From contig JAXGPL010000018.1 of NCBI GenBank assembly GCA_040766985.1, positions 1 through 53,398 of the forward strand: a stretch of 53,398 bases of DNA, read 5' to 3'. Under the pieces are notes generated by a model that was not told where the DNA came from, ran no database searches, and was given only the letters and a program-made list of their open reading frames with translations. This DNA is from JAXGPL01 sp040766985 (GTDB lineage Bacteria; Bacillota; Sulfobacillia; JAUYEG01). The translations under genes and the position numbers were made by a program. Positions 36,659 through 45,501 of the stretch are shown here, in pieces. Within the stretch, counting starts at the first letter, position 1. Each line of letters opens with the position of its first letter.

Positions 36659-37005
36659 GTTGCGGGACGGGTTGAGTCGAGGAGCGCAGGTGGCGGGGCG
36701 GGTTGAGTCGAGGAGCGCAAAGTACTGAGGCGACCGGGGTCGTGGAGCGCAGGTGTGGTTCTTGATCTGTGCTCCTGGGCACAGGAGCATTTTCGTTGCG
36801 CCCAGGAGCACAGGTTGCTACGCTGGCCTGAGCCGAGGAGCTCAAATGCCGGCGCGGGTTGAGCCCAGGAGCACAGGTCTTGCTGGTTGAGCTCAGGAGC
36901 GCAGGTCTTGTCGCGGGTTGAGCCAAGGAAAGCTCAGGTCTTGTCGCGGGTTGAGCCGAGGAGCTCAGGTCTTGTCGCGAGTTGTGCCGAGGAGCTCACA
37001 ACCCC
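36638..37005. repeat. Irregular array of a ~23-bp GAGC(C/T)-AGGAGC-CAGGT repeat
   Basis: About eleven units related to GGGTTGAGTCGAGGAGCGCAGGT with spacers of 5-40 bp. Clear copies begin at 36638, 36669, 36700, 36856, 36885, about 36917 and 36949; weaker ones lie at 36736, 36800, 36829 and 36979. The last three form a ~32-bp tandem unit containing CTTGTCGCGGGTTGAGCC. Many units can fold on themselves (TGAGC...GCTCA). Spacers are too variable and too short for a CRISPR array. The first unit overlaps the end of the EamA gene. Confidence 0.8.
36770..36793 (+). terminator. Intrinsic terminator inside the repeat array
   Basis: TGCTCCTG / CAGGAGCA, loop GGCA, followed by TTTTC. The right arm is part of the array's AGGAGC core. 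It is placed to end the aminotransferase-EamA transcript 112 nt past the stop codon. Confidence 0.7.
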
Positions 37006-37069
37006 GCAACGCCAACCCGAGCCGGTGAGCCCTAAGCCGCCACCGTCGGCGGGCTGTTCGCCTGGCCCC

Positions 37070-37873
37070 CTAAGGCAGCTTCCAATGCAGCAACTCGCTC
37101 TCTTCGAGCAGCTCGAAGCCAAGCTTCTCCGCCAGCTTGACCGACGGGACGTTGCGGACGGCGCAGTCCCAATGAAGCGTTACCCGCCGCCGCAGGCCTT
37201 CGGCGACGCAGTGAGCGGCCGTGAGGGCGGCGATGCCCTTCCTGCGCATCTCCGGGGCGGTCCAGATGCCGATGCCGCACCGGTCCTTGCTCATGTACTC
37301 CGTCGTGCACCAGCACACTACTGTGTCATTCTGTACGGCGGCGCAACCGAAACCCCGCTCCTCAAACGCGGCCAGGCTCGGCCACATCTGCGTGATCTCC
37401 TCCACCACGCCGTCTGTTCCAGCGGGCCGCGCGACATGCAGCAGTTGGCGGTCGATTGGCACCACGCAGACCTCTTCATGGCTCGGCACTTGCGAATACC
37501 GGGCCAGGTCAACAGCCGGCGCGATGTAAGCGCTCAGCCGCCATCGTCCCCTCACCGGCCCGTAGGGCCCCAATACCTGCTCCATGGTGCCGGTGGCCTG
37601 GTTGTCCATGCCCCGCCCCCGCAGATATGGCCTTCCCTCATGCTGCGCCGAAGGGTGCACCTCGTTGCGCAGCAAGTCCGCCAGTTCGCCCGCGTCGGGC
37701 CGTCCGCCCACGTATAACACATTGTTGCACCGGTCCCAGAGCAATGCCCAGCCGCCGTCCTCGGCGACCCAGCACTGCGCGGCGGAGTTGCCGGCGAGTA
37801 CAGAGCGACAAAGCAGCTCAAGCTCGGGGCCGCAGTAGAGCGGCAGGACTTGGTTGACATTGGTTGGTTTCAG
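37070..37873 (-). CDS. GNAT family acetyltransferase
   Basis: 267 residues. The C-terminal half has the GNAT signature: FGCAAVQNDTVVCWCTTEY, GIGIWTAPEMRRKGIAALTA (acetyl-CoA loop) and NVPSVKLAEKLGFELLEE. The N-terminal half (about 120 residues) is the variable domain seen in two-domain GNAT proteins. No ATG, GTG or TTG is available near the N-terminus. CTG 37873 has GGGAGG seven bases upstream and overlaps the preceding stop as CTGA, so it is the best start. It is co-oriented with the GNAT remnant and methyltransferase upstream. The substrate is unknown. Confidence 0.8.
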   Translation of the reverse strand: MKPTNVNQVLPLYCGPELELLCRSVLAGNSAAQCWVAEDGGWALLWDRCNNVLYVGGRPDAGELADLLRNEVHPSAQHEGRPYLRGRGMDNQATGTMEQVLGPYGPVRGRWRLSAYIAPAVDLARYSQVPSHEEVCVVPIDRQLLHVARPAGTDGVVEEITQMWPSLAAFEERGFGCAAVQNDTVVCWCTTEYMSKDRCGIGIWTAPEMRRKGIAALTAAHCVAEGLRRRVTLHWDCAVRNVPSVKLAEKLGFELLEESELLHWKLP

Positions 37874-38175
37874 GCGATCGCCTCCCGGGTGATGCGCATC
37901 AGGTAGACCGGCCCTGGTTCGCCCGGGATCACCTGTGTGCGCCAGTGGTGGAATCCGATCTTCTCGTAGGCGCGGATAGCGTGACGGTTGGTTTCGATAG
38001 GCGTGATTATGCAACGCACGACCTCCGGCCTGGCGTAGTCGGGGTGGTCGCGCGACAGGTAGGCCTGGACGCGTCCGTCGTCAGCCAACACAGCAGCAAA
38101 GGCAAGTCGCCTTCGGTCAGCCACCGACAGCCGACCAGCCCGGGCTCCGGGCGCGGCCGCCCCTCCACCGCGCAA
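37870..38175 (-). pseudogene. AAC(6')-like acetyltransferase, N-terminally truncated
   Basis: About 101 residues. YLSRDHPDYARPEVVRCIIT, NRHAIRAYEKIGFHHWR and GPVYLMRITREA match the C-terminal third of aminoglycoside 6'-N-acetyltransferase-like GNAT proteins. The N-terminal domain and most of the acetyl-CoA loop are absent; upstream residues are low-complexity. It abuts the methyltransferase stop (38177) and overlaps the next gene's start. Translation may persist only through coupling. Confidence 0.55.
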
Positions 38176-38176
38176 C

Positions 38177-38971
38177 TCAGGCCCGCCTTGCGACGACGAT
38201 ATCGCGAGGCTCCCAGTCGGCAGGGACGCAGTCCGGCTCGTCGATGCAGCGCTGGGGCAGGTGCTCGATCCCCGCGAAACCCGCGTCCCTAAACAACCGC
38301 TCGATCTCTGGCACGGTGTAGCAGCGGATGACCTCGTTGGCGTGGTAGCCGGGCTCTGCCGCGGGCACGATGACCTCGCCGTTGGCCATAATGTGGCGGA
38401 CGGTGGAGCGGTAGGTGCCGGTTTCGGTATGGTACCAGTGTTCGCTCAGTTGCAGGCCGCCGTCGATCGGTTTCCAGGTCCGCGTGCGTTTGCGCGCTGC
38501 GTAGCGTGATGCCGAAAGGTACATGATGAAGGCTTTGCCGCCCGGCCGCAGCGCACGGTGGATGCGGCGGAGTTGCGCTTCGTTTTCGCGGTCGGAGAAG
38601 AACCCGAACGTCCCGCTCAGGAGCAGGCACAGGTCAAAGCACGCCTGGTAATCGATGTCGCGCATGTCCCCGCAGGTGAACTCGCCCCGCAGGCCCTCCG
38701 CCGCGAACGCTTCCCGGGCGTAATCGACCAGCGCCGGCACCATGTCGATGCCGGTCACCTCATATCCGCGCCCGGCAAACACCCTCGCCTGGTCGCCGCC
38801 TCCGCAGCCCAGATCGAGAACCTTCGCACCCGCGGGCACGGCGGTCGTGCGCAAGATCAGGTCGACAAGCCGCTTGTCCCACTCCAAGAGTCCCGGGATC
38901 CGGCGCCGGCTGGTGACGCGCCAGTAGTAGCCCCAGTATTCCGCGAATGATTTGTAGATGACCTCGGGCAA
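38177..38971 (-). CDS. Class I SAM-dependent methyltransferase
   Basis: 264 residues. SAM motif I VLDLGCGGGDQARVFAGRGY, motif II EVTGIDMVPALVDYARE, CGDMRDIDY, then the HRALRPGGKAFIMYL strand; a variable C-terminal half for acceptor binding follows. It is an intact small-molecule methyltransferase of unknown acceptor. TTG 38971 follows a run of G residues. It heads a leftward group with two GNAT genes. Confidence 0.85.
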   Translation of the reverse strand: MPEVIYKSFAEYWGYYWRVTSRRRIPGLLEWDKRLVDLILRTTAVPAGAKVLDLGCGGGDQARVFAGRGYEVTGIDMVPALVDYAREAFAAEGLRGEFTCGDMRDIDYQACFDLCLLLSGTFGFFSDRENEAQLRRIHRALRPGGKAFIMYLSASRYAARKRTRTWKPIDGGLQLSEHWYHTETGTYRSTVRHIMANGEVIVPAAEPGYHANEVIRCYTVPEIERLFRDAGFAGIEHLPQRCIDEPDCVPADWEPRDIVVARRA

Positions 38972-39167
38972 TCAGTACTCGCCCCCCCTCGCCCACCTCG
39001 CACCCCAGACGGCACGCAGCCCAGTGCCCTGGCAGCGGTGTGCTATGGCGACGGGGGTCGCTTTCGACGACGGGCAACTTCGACCCTGCCGGACCGCGCC
39101 GGACCACCGGCGGCGCCGCCTGCAGCAGCCTCAAAGTGTGAGGACGGAAACCGCCTCGCCCGCCGGC

Positions 39168-39674
39168 CTATGGCTCGGATAGGCCAGGATTGGTATGCAG
39201 CGGGGGTTCGACCAGCCAACCCTTCTCCGCGGTAAGCCTGAGCAGCTTGCCTCCCCAGGTAACGAGCTGGGCGTGGTGCTTCGCGAACATCATGGCGATG
39301 TCCGGACGAGTGGCCTGGGCGACGATCTGCATGGTCTCCATCATCGCCGTGGCAATGTCGTGGCTGACGCACATGGCGATCTCATTGTCGGCAAAGCGGG
39401 CTCCCGGCGGGATCAGGTCGCCGTCGACGGCCGGCCGCTCTGGCGCAGCGGGAGGTAACTGGACGCCTTCGTCCTTGAGCAGATCGCTGATCGCCTTGAC
39501 CTCCGGCCTGATAACCTCGCCGACCATGCTCATCAGAAAAGCGCGGAGGTCGGAGTCATGGGCGTGACTGGCCAGGAGTTGGTACTTGGCCCCGCACCCC
39601 ATCGCTTTCATCAGGTGCATCCAGGCCCCGAACGCCTCACCGTAGTGAAGATGCTGTTTGCGCGGTCGCGCCAT
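39168..39674 (-). CDS. DUF3231 family protein
   Basis: 168 residues, all helical, matching one repeat of DUF3231 (YGEAFGAWMHLMKAMGCGAK, MSMVGEVIRPEVKAISDLLK, GVQLPPAAPERP, DNEIAMCVSHDIATAMM). DUF3231 proteins are common in endospore-forming Bacillota and have a ferritin-like helical layout; the function is unknown. Typical members carry two copies of the domain, this one only one. ATG 39674 has GGAGGAG five bases upstream. Between 38972 and 39167 nothing is recognised. Confidence 0.8.
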   Translation of the reverse strand: MARPRKQHLHYGEAFGAWMHLMKAMGCGAKYQLLASHAHDSDLRAFLMSMVGEVIRPEVKAISDLLKDEGVQLPPAAPERPAVDGDLIPPGARFADNEIAMCVSHDIATAMMETMQIVAQATRPDIAMMFAKHHAQLVTWGGKLLRLTAEKGWLVEPPLHTNPGLSEP

Positions 39675-39773
39675 GCGATCTCCTCCAAGCCCGGTCTCGG
39701 TTTCCGGCGTTAGGGTTTCCGAGGGGGCAAGGGCGGATACGCAGCATGCCGCCTTACCGTCGCCCGATGCTTC

Positions 39774-39984
39774 TTACTCGCCTAACATCTCCCGTAGCCT
39801 CACCAGTTGCCGCATCAAAGTCTCGCGATCCGACCGCCCGGCCAATTGCGGCCCGACCCCGCCGTATTCGAGGGTGATCGTGCGGCAACCTGAAGCGAAG
39901 CGAGGGAGCACCTCAGCCAGCAACAGATAGCCCTCAGACGTGGTTTCGCCGTGCCGGTCGCGCAACTCGCCAGAACCAGGAGCC
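39774..39984 (-). pseudogene. C-terminal remnant of a TIM-barrel-type protein
   Basis: GELRDRHGETTSEGYLLLAE, RTITLEYGG and LMRQLVRLREMLGE resemble the last strand and helices of a xylose-isomerase-like or MNIO-type barrel enzyme. Only about 65 residues remain, directly after the CPBP stop codon, with no start codon or SD. Confidence 0.35.
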
Positions 39985-40980
39985 TCACTGGAGCGTCTGC
40001 GGCAGGTCCACCAGCATCGCCACCCAGGCAATCAACGATATGGCTGTCTGTACCGTGACCGGCCAAAGCCTAAAGATGGCACCGAGCGGCCGCCACAGGC
40101 CGGGAGGCCTTGGGGTCTGGCGCAACGGTTCGAATATGACCCGGTTAATCAGTTTTCTCTCGCGGATGCCGACGATTACTGAAAGACCGACGAGCACGGC
40201 CAGTAGCGCAAGCAGCAGAGGCCCGTGGACTTCGTGAGGCAGCTTTTCCATGGCCATCACCCCGACTCCGGCAACCAGGTTGAAGCCAGCGTGAATCACA
40301 AACCCGGGCCAAATCGAATCATACTCAAGCGCCAACCACCCCAGGATCCACCCCACAATCGCGGTACTGACGAACATTGCGGGCCCATGCCCGAGACCAA
40401 AGACGAGGGCGCCCGCCAGAATCGCGGGCCCGCGTCCCCAAGGGCGCAAGGCGTTGAGGAGCACCCCGCGGTACAGGATCTCCTCCATCAGCGGCACGGC
40501 CAGTATCGTCGCCACGGCAAGCCGCAGCCCGAGCCCGGGGTAGGTTGGTGTCATGAAGTCAGGGAAGATTGCCTGGAACGGGTACCCAATCAGGCGCGGC
40601 CACATCAACGCGGGAAGCAGCAGTATCGTTGCGGCACGCATCCCGCCGCCCGCGGGCGGCGCAATCCCGAGCAGACCTGCCGATTCGGCCCTGTTACCGC
40701 CAATCCGCCAGGCAACCAGCGCGATGAGAACGATGGCGCCCACCGCCGGCGCGACAAGCCAGCGGCCAAGAACCAGGCTGGGGAGAATCTGCGCCCAAAG
40801 GAACCAGGGAAGCATCCGGCGCTCGGGAGACATGACATCGCCGCCTGACCGGCTGGCGAGTCCGCCGCCCGCAGGTTCGCGAATCAAGGGTTCATCCGTC
40901 AAAGGTTCTTCCGTTGAGGGTTCGTCGGTCAACGTTTCGTCCGTCGGGAGTTCTTCCGTCGAGGGCTCCTTGGAAACCAT
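39985..40980 (-). CDS. CPBP family intramembrane metalloprotease
   Basis: 331 residues. Membrane core with the Abi/CPBP motifs: VPLMEEILYRGVLLNAL (Glu-Glu...Arg), FGLGHGPAMF (His) and FVIHAGFNLVAG (His). Members are Rce1-like proteases or bacteriocin-immunity proteins. The ~45-residue N-terminus is an acidic repeat of PSTEE/PLTDEP encoded by imperfect 15-bp DNA repeats (about 40880-40975), probably a disordered cytosolic tail. ATG 40980 follows GAGGTGAGG. It lies 38 nt downstream of the Fpg-like gene on the same strand. Confidence 0.88.
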   Translation of the reverse strand: MVSKEPSTEELPTDETLTDEPSTEEPLTDEPLIREPAGGGLASRSGGDVMSPERRMLPWFLWAQILPSLVLGRWLVAPAVGAIVLIALVAWRIGGNRAESAGLLGIAPPAGGGMRAATILLLPALMWPRLIGYPFQAIFPDFMTPTYPGLGLRLAVATILAVPLMEEILYRGVLLNALRPWGRGPAILAGALVFGLGHGPAMFVSTAIVGWILGWLALEYDSIWPGFVIHAGFNLVAGVGVMAMEKLPHEVHGPLLLALLAVLVGLSVIVGIRERKLINRVIFEPLRQTPRPPGLWRPLGAIFRLWPVTVQTAISLIAWVAMLVDLPQTLQ

Positions 40981-41018
40981 CGCCTCACCTCGCTGCCGGA
41001 ATAGCGGCTTCGGGCCCG

Positions 41019-41852
41019 TCACCTCTGGCACTCGGGGCAGAAGTAACACGCACCTCCAAGGTACTGGATCTTCTCGACCGTCGTGCCGCACCGGGGGCAC
41101 GGATTACCGGCCATCTCGCTGTCCATGACCCTTACATAGCCGCCTCGCCTGCCATACAGGTCGAACTCGTCGTCGCGTCCGCCCTTGGCGATGGCTTCCC
41201 GGGTGACGGCGACGACTGCCTCGTAGAGGCCCTGGCGCTCCGCCTCGTCGAGCTTGGCGATGCTCCGTTTGGGGTGGATCCCCGCCCGGAACAGGATGTC
41301 CTGGCAGTAGGAGTTGCCGAGGCCGGCAATGAGGCCCTCCTGGGTGAGCAGTCCTTTGGCGCTACGCCTGCCACCATCCGCGGCCTCGCCAATCAGCCGG
41401 ACGAAGTAATCGTAAGTGAACTCAGCATCGGTAGGCCCGGTACGGATGTTGCCCGCGTATTTGTGGGCTGCGATTTCCTCGGGGGTCATCACACCGTAAA
41501 AGCCCCACATCTGGGTCGTCGCCGTCAGCGTACGCCCATCGGCGAACTGCAAGAGCAGATGATACTTGGCGGGCAGTTTGGCCCCGGCAGGGTGTAGCAG
41601 GAGACGCCCCCCGCATTCTCCGAACGCCTGGACCAACCCCGGCACAAGCGGGAGGAATATCCACTTGCCGCGCGCCGTCGCCTCCCCGGCGACCTTGCCC
41701 TCGACCATAGCCTCATACTCGGCCGCATCGCGCCCATACCACACGAATTTGTGCGGCGAGTTGCCCCGTACGCAACGAACGACCTTGTTGCCAGCGACTT
41801 CCGCCGCCAACTGCCTCGCGAGGACAGCCATCTCCGGTAACTCGAACACCAT
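41019..41852 (-). CDS. Fpg/Nei-family DNA glycosylase-like protein lacking canonical catalytic residues
   Basis: About 277 residues with the three Fpg parts: an N-terminal sandwich, the helix-two-turn-helix (LTQEGLIAGLGNSYCQDIL) and a C-terminal zinc ribbon (CPRCG...CYFCPEC). Fpg enzymes excise oxidised bases using an N-terminal Pro-Glu. Here the start reads MVFELPEM (ATG 41852) or MFELPEM (GTG 41849), so position 2 is not Pro. The zinc-ribbon Arg (GR-S/T-Y/F) is replaced by GGACYF. The conserved Lys (ARGKWIF) is kept. It belongs to the MxELPE subgroup seen in Bacillota; activity is uncertain. Confidence 0.85.
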   Translation of the reverse strand: MVFELPEMAVLARQLAAEVAGNKVVRCVRGNSPHKFVWYGRDAAEYEAMVEGKVAGEATARGKWIFLPLVPGLVQAFGECGGRLLLHPAGAKLPAKYHLLLQFADGRTLTATTQMWGFYGVMTPEEIAAHKYAGNIRTGPTDAEFTYDYFVRLIGEAADGGRRSAKGLLTQEGLIAGLGNSYCQDILFRAGIHPKRSIAKLDEAERQGLYEAVVAVTREAIAKGGRDDEFDLYGRRGGYVRVMDSEMAGNPCPRCGTTVEKIQYLGGACYFCPECQR

Positions 41853-42076
41853 TACCACCAGCTTTCACCATCGGACGGCTTCCAGGTACCGGAATACGCT
41901 CAAACATCCACCCCTTCCTGCCAAGAAGGCGGGTACCGGCCGAGAATCGTGGGTCCGGCTTGACGCCGCTCACCGCCAGCAGCGCCCAGGCGTCCCGCAA
42001 ACCGATCATCCGGTGCGGGCGCTCGGTGTTCTCCCGGTGCGGTTGGGTCTTCCTTCCGTTGCCCTGGCGATCAGCT

Positions 42077-43474
42077 CTACCCTCTGCTGCGCCAGACCCC
42101 GCTCTGCGGCGAATCGGGGCCGCCAAACCCCAACAGCTGGCTTACCGTCACGAAGCGGAAGCCGCGGGCGATCAGTTCGTCGAGAACGAGGTTGAGGGCC
42201 TCGTAACTCGTCGCGTGCGTGTCGTGCTGGAGGATGATATCGCCGTCGCGGGCGTGCTCGATGATGTGCGCGGCAACCGTGGCCGCGTCGACCCCCTGCC
42301 AGTCCTTGGGGTCTACCGACCAGCATACGACCGGAAGTCTCGCCGCCGCGATCACCGTGTTGTTGTACGAACCGCCCGGCGGCCGCAGGAAGGTGGGCCG
42401 CCTACCCGTGAGGGCCTCGACACGCTGCTGCAGTTGCTCGACGTCGGCAGCGATGAGATCCGGCGTAAGGCGGGTCAGGATCTGGTGACTCCACGTGTGA
42501 TTGCCGATCTCGCTGCCCTGAAGGACGATCTCCCGGAGGACCTCGGGGCACCGCCGCACATGAATGCCGATCGGACAGAACGTGGCCACCACACGGCGCT
42601 TGCTCAACTCCTCGAGAACCCGCCTCGTGTACTCCGTATGCGGGCCGTCGTCAAACGTCAGGGCGATCGTGGGCCGTCCATCGTCGACCACACCGCCCGG
42701 CACCGCCCCAGGCACCCTGATGTAGGCACACTCAAGCCCGCCGGTTAGCGGCGACGTGACGTACCCCACGCTGATGTCGAGGGCCTCGACGATTTCAAGG
42801 TAGGGGATCCTGACGGCAAAGGTCTCCGCCGCCCAGACCCCAAGGTTTTCGGGCGGGAAGTAGAAGACGATCGCGTCGCCGTCCAGGGCGAACAGCTGAA
42901 AGTTGCCCAGGTGCGGCTCGGTAGCCTGGCCGATGGCCGCGAGCTCCTCCGGCCCGGCCGCCCCCGCGGCCGCGATCAGACGCATCCGGGCGAGCCGCGA
43001 CACCTGCTGCAAAGCTGTGGGTGTATCTCTGAGAACGTCGGAGATATCCACGCAGCGTTCGGATTCCATGTCCCAGACAAGCGCATCGAACTGCTGGCTT
43101 ACGCCGGACCCGTCGGCAGCGGCTCCCGTCGCCGTTAGCCGGTAGCTGATGATACCGGGGCACGGCTGAAAGCTCGTCACATCCACGACAACGGCGCTGG
43201 ACCGCGCCGGCGGGTCAGTTGCGGGATTGAGGTCGTACGGCAATGGGGCTTGGGGCAAAGGCGTGACGTAACGGGTCTTAAGATCCTCAATGCGCGAGAA
43301 GGCCACCGCCCGCATAGCAAAGTCACCGTCCGGCTCTCCAGGCATCTGGACCGGCACCCCGTCGAGGTATCCGTCGACAGCGGCCTTGACCGGCGCCGGA
43401 AAGCATACCGCGAGGCAGACGATGACGTACAGCCCCACAACGCAGGCGGATAGGAGTGTGGAAAGCTTGGGCAT
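42077..43474 (-). CDS. Secreted polysaccharide deacetylase
   Basis: 465 residues. An N-terminal hydrophobic segment (LLSACVVGLYVIVCLAVCF) acts as signal or anchor. Residues about 35-230 resemble the DUF3298/DUF4163 module (FQPCPGIISYRLTATG ... GDAIVFYFPPENLG). The NodB domain follows with TIALTFDDGPHTEYT (Asp-Asp), GNHTWSHQILTRL (His ligands), FLRPPGGSYNNTV and ILQHDTHATS. It removes acetyl groups from cell-wall peptidoglycan or polysaccharide outside the membrane. ATG 43474 has GGAGG nine bases upstream. 41853-42076 contains nothing recognised. Confidence 0.92.
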   Translation of the reverse strand: MPKLSTLLSACVVGLYVIVCLAVCFPAPVKAAVDGYLDGVPVQMPGEPDGDFAMRAVAFSRIEDLKTRYVTPLPQAPLPYDLNPATDPPARSSAVVVDVTSFQPCPGIISYRLTATGAAADGSGVSQQFDALVWDMESERCVDISDVLRDTPTALQQVSRLARMRLIAAAGAAGPEELAAIGQATEPHLGNFQLFALDGDAIVFYFPPENLGVWAAETFAVRIPYLEIVEALDISVGYVTSPLTGGLECAYIRVPGAVPGGVVDDGRPTIALTFDDGPHTEYTRRVLEELSKRRVVATFCPIGIHVRRCPEVLREIVLQGSEIGNHTWSHQILTRLTPDLIAADVEQLQQRVEALTGRRPTFLRPPGGSYNNTVIAAARLPVVCWSVDPKDWQGVDAATVAAHIIEHARDGDIILQHDTHATSYEALNLVLDELIARGFRFVTVSQLLGFGGPDSPQSGVWRSRG

Positions 43475-43578
43475 GCGGTAGCGCCTCCAAGGCTGCCCCC
43501 GATGCGGGGCAACCCACGGAAACGCTATGCGGGCTCGTGCTACGTTAGTGCTCATCGGCTCAGACCAGCCTTGGAATT

Positions 43579-43606
43579 GGAGGAGAGGGCGTCCGCCCTC
43601 TCCTCC
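43579..43606. terminator. Perfect hairpin after pepF
   Basis: GGAGGAGAGGGCG pairs with CGCCCTCTCCTCC around a minimal loop, between the leftward pepF stop (43699) and the deacetylase start. No T-run follows. One GGAGG lies inside the stem. Confidence 0.55.
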
Positions 43607-43698
43607 TCTGATGTGTATTCTTTGCAGCTAGCCGGCCGCAGTGGCAGCTATGCGGTCCAGCCCTAGTATATGACGCCTCAGGCTGGAGTTTTGTTTCC

Positions 43699-45501
43699 TC
43701 AGAAACTGGCCACTACTTCGTCAATAAGTGACCCGACATAGGCGACGGCCTTGCGGAGCGGTTCCGGCTTGGTCATGTCGACGCCGGCCATCATCGCCAG
43801 CTCGATGGGTTTCTTGCTGCCGCCGGCCTTAAGCACCTCAAGCCACTTGTCGACGATCGGCTTGCCCTGTTCGCGGATCGCCTGGGCGACAGCCGTCCCA
43901 ACGGTAAGACCGGCCGAGTACGTGTAAGGATAGAGCCCCATGTAGTAGTGGGGCTGCCGCATCCAGGTCAACCGCGCCCCGTCGTCGACCTCCACCACGC
44001 CGCCCCAGTACTGTTCCAGGATCTCACCCTGGACCTTGCTCAGCACCGACTCCGTGATTGGCCGTCCGGCTTCCGCCAGGACGTAGATGCGCCGCTGCAG
44101 CTCGCCCTCGATCAGATGGCGGACGAAGTTGTGGTAGTAGGTGGCCAGGAACTGCATGATCACCCAGCGGCGCATCCGCGAATCCTTCGCCCGGTCGAGG
44201 ATGTCCTGCCCCACCAGAAGCTCGTTGATGGTCGAGGGCGCCTCGGTGAAGAACCGCGACCCCCTGGTGTTGCTTAGTCGCTGGTTGCGCATCGTCATCA
44301 CGCCGTGGCCGGCGTGGCCCAACTCGTGGGCAAGAACCAGGGCGTCACGCATCTCACCGGTCCAGGTAATCAGAATGTACGGGTGTAGGCCGTAGACGCC
44401 GCTGGTAAACGCCCCGGTCGACTTGCCGATGTTGTCGGCAAGGTCAATCCACCGGTTGCGGAGCCCGTCGGCCATGACCGCGGCATAGTCCTCGCCGAGC
44501 ACGGAGAGACCGCGAAGGATGGTTTCCGAAGCCTCGGCATAGGAGACGACAGGGGTATACTCCGGGTCGAGCGGGGCCTCGATGTCGCAGTACAGGATCT
44601 TGTCAAGGCCGAGGACCTTCTTGCGCAACTCGACATAGCGGCGCATGTGCGGGGCCAGCTCCCAGAGGATCACGTCGTGCACGTTGGCGTAGACCTCTTC
44701 GGTGACTTCCTGCTCCGCGGAGAGAATCATGTCTGTCGCCGACCTGTAGCCACGAAGCTTAGCGAGCACGACGTTCTTCTTGACCTCGGTGGCCCAGGTG
44801 GCAGCGTAAGTGTTCCTGTACTTCTTTAGCCCTTTAGCGAAGGACTCCCACGCGTTGCGCCGGAGGACTGTGTCCGCGGACTTCTCGTAACGGCCCTCGT
44901 ACACAGCAAAGGACATCGGGTGCTGGACGCCGTCCTTGTCGGTGACCGGTTCGAACGCCATGTCCGAGCTCTTGGAGCGGTTGTAGATCATTGACGGCGA
45001 ACTAAGGACCTCTCCGAGAGCGGCGATGGCGACCTCCGTCTGGGGATGCAGCATGTGGGGCTTCTGATCGATCCATCGACCGATCATCCGGCTGAAGCCG
45101 GACAGGCCCGGCTCCTCCTTGAGGTAACGTTCGAGCGTGCCGTCGGGAAGCGCCAGAGCCTCCGACTGGATGAACGAGGTCTCGGCCTGAAGCCTGGCCA
45201 TCATCCCCGCCACCCGGGCCATCATGCCCTGATAGACGGGTGACGTGCCGTCCGCGGACTGGTTGAGCGACGCGTAGACCATCACCGGCATGGCTTTCTT
45301 GGTCAGTTCCTCACCGGCCTCAAGGCAGGCGAGGAGCGTTGCGGCTCCCTCGCCGAGCCGGCCCCTGTATCGGGTCACGCTGGGAATCAGGCCGTCGACG
45401 GCCGCGAACGCAGTCTCCCAGTCCTCCATGGTGGGGAAGATATCCTCCAGCTTCCAGGTCATTTCGACAGGTACTTCCGCACGGGTCAGTCGCTTTGCCA
45501 A
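43699..45501 (-). CDS. pepF: Oligoendopeptidase F (M3 family)
   Basis: 600 residues. The zinc site LVLAHELGHAGHGVMT with the third ligand in FFTEAPSTINELLVG, followed by the M3 C-terminal segment PHYYMGLYPYTYSAGLTVGT. PepF cleaves peptides of about 7-17 residues in the cytosol. TTG 45501 is supported by GGAGGGA five bases upstream. It is a single intact gene of family length. Confidence 0.95.
   Translation of the reverse strand: MAKRLTRAEVPVEMTWKLEDIFPTMEDWETAFAAVDGLIPSVTRYRGRLGEGAATLLACLEAGEELTKKAMPVMVYASLNQSADGTSPVYQGMMARVAGMMARLQAETSFIQSEALALPDGTLERYLKEEPGLSGFSRMIGRWIDQKPHMLHPQTEVAIAALGEVLSSPSMIYNRSKSSDMAFEPVTDKDGVQHPMSFAVYEGRYEKSADTVLRRNAWESFAKGLKKYRNTYAATWATEVKKNVVLAKLRGYRSATDMILSAEQEVTEEVYANVHDVILWELAPHMRRYVELRKKVLGLDKILYCDIEAPLDPEYTPVVSYAEASETILRGLSVLGEDYAAVMADGLRNRWIDLADNIGKSTGAFTSGVYGLHPYILITWTGEMRDALVLAHELGHAGHGVMTMRNQRLSNTRGSRFFTEAPSTINELLVGQDILDRAKDSRMRRWVIMQFLATYYHNFVRHLIEGELQRRIYVLAEAGRPITESVLSKVQGEILEQYWGGVVEVDDGARLTWMRQPHYYMGLYPYTYSAGLTVGTAVAQAIREQGKPIVDKWLEVLKAGGSKKPIELAMMAGVDMTKPEPLRKAVAYVGSLIDEVVASF

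Noticed and set aside
36638..37005. CRISPR array
   Set aside because: Units are imperfect, spacers vary from 5 to 40 bp, no cas genes are nearby, and the first unit lies in a coding end.
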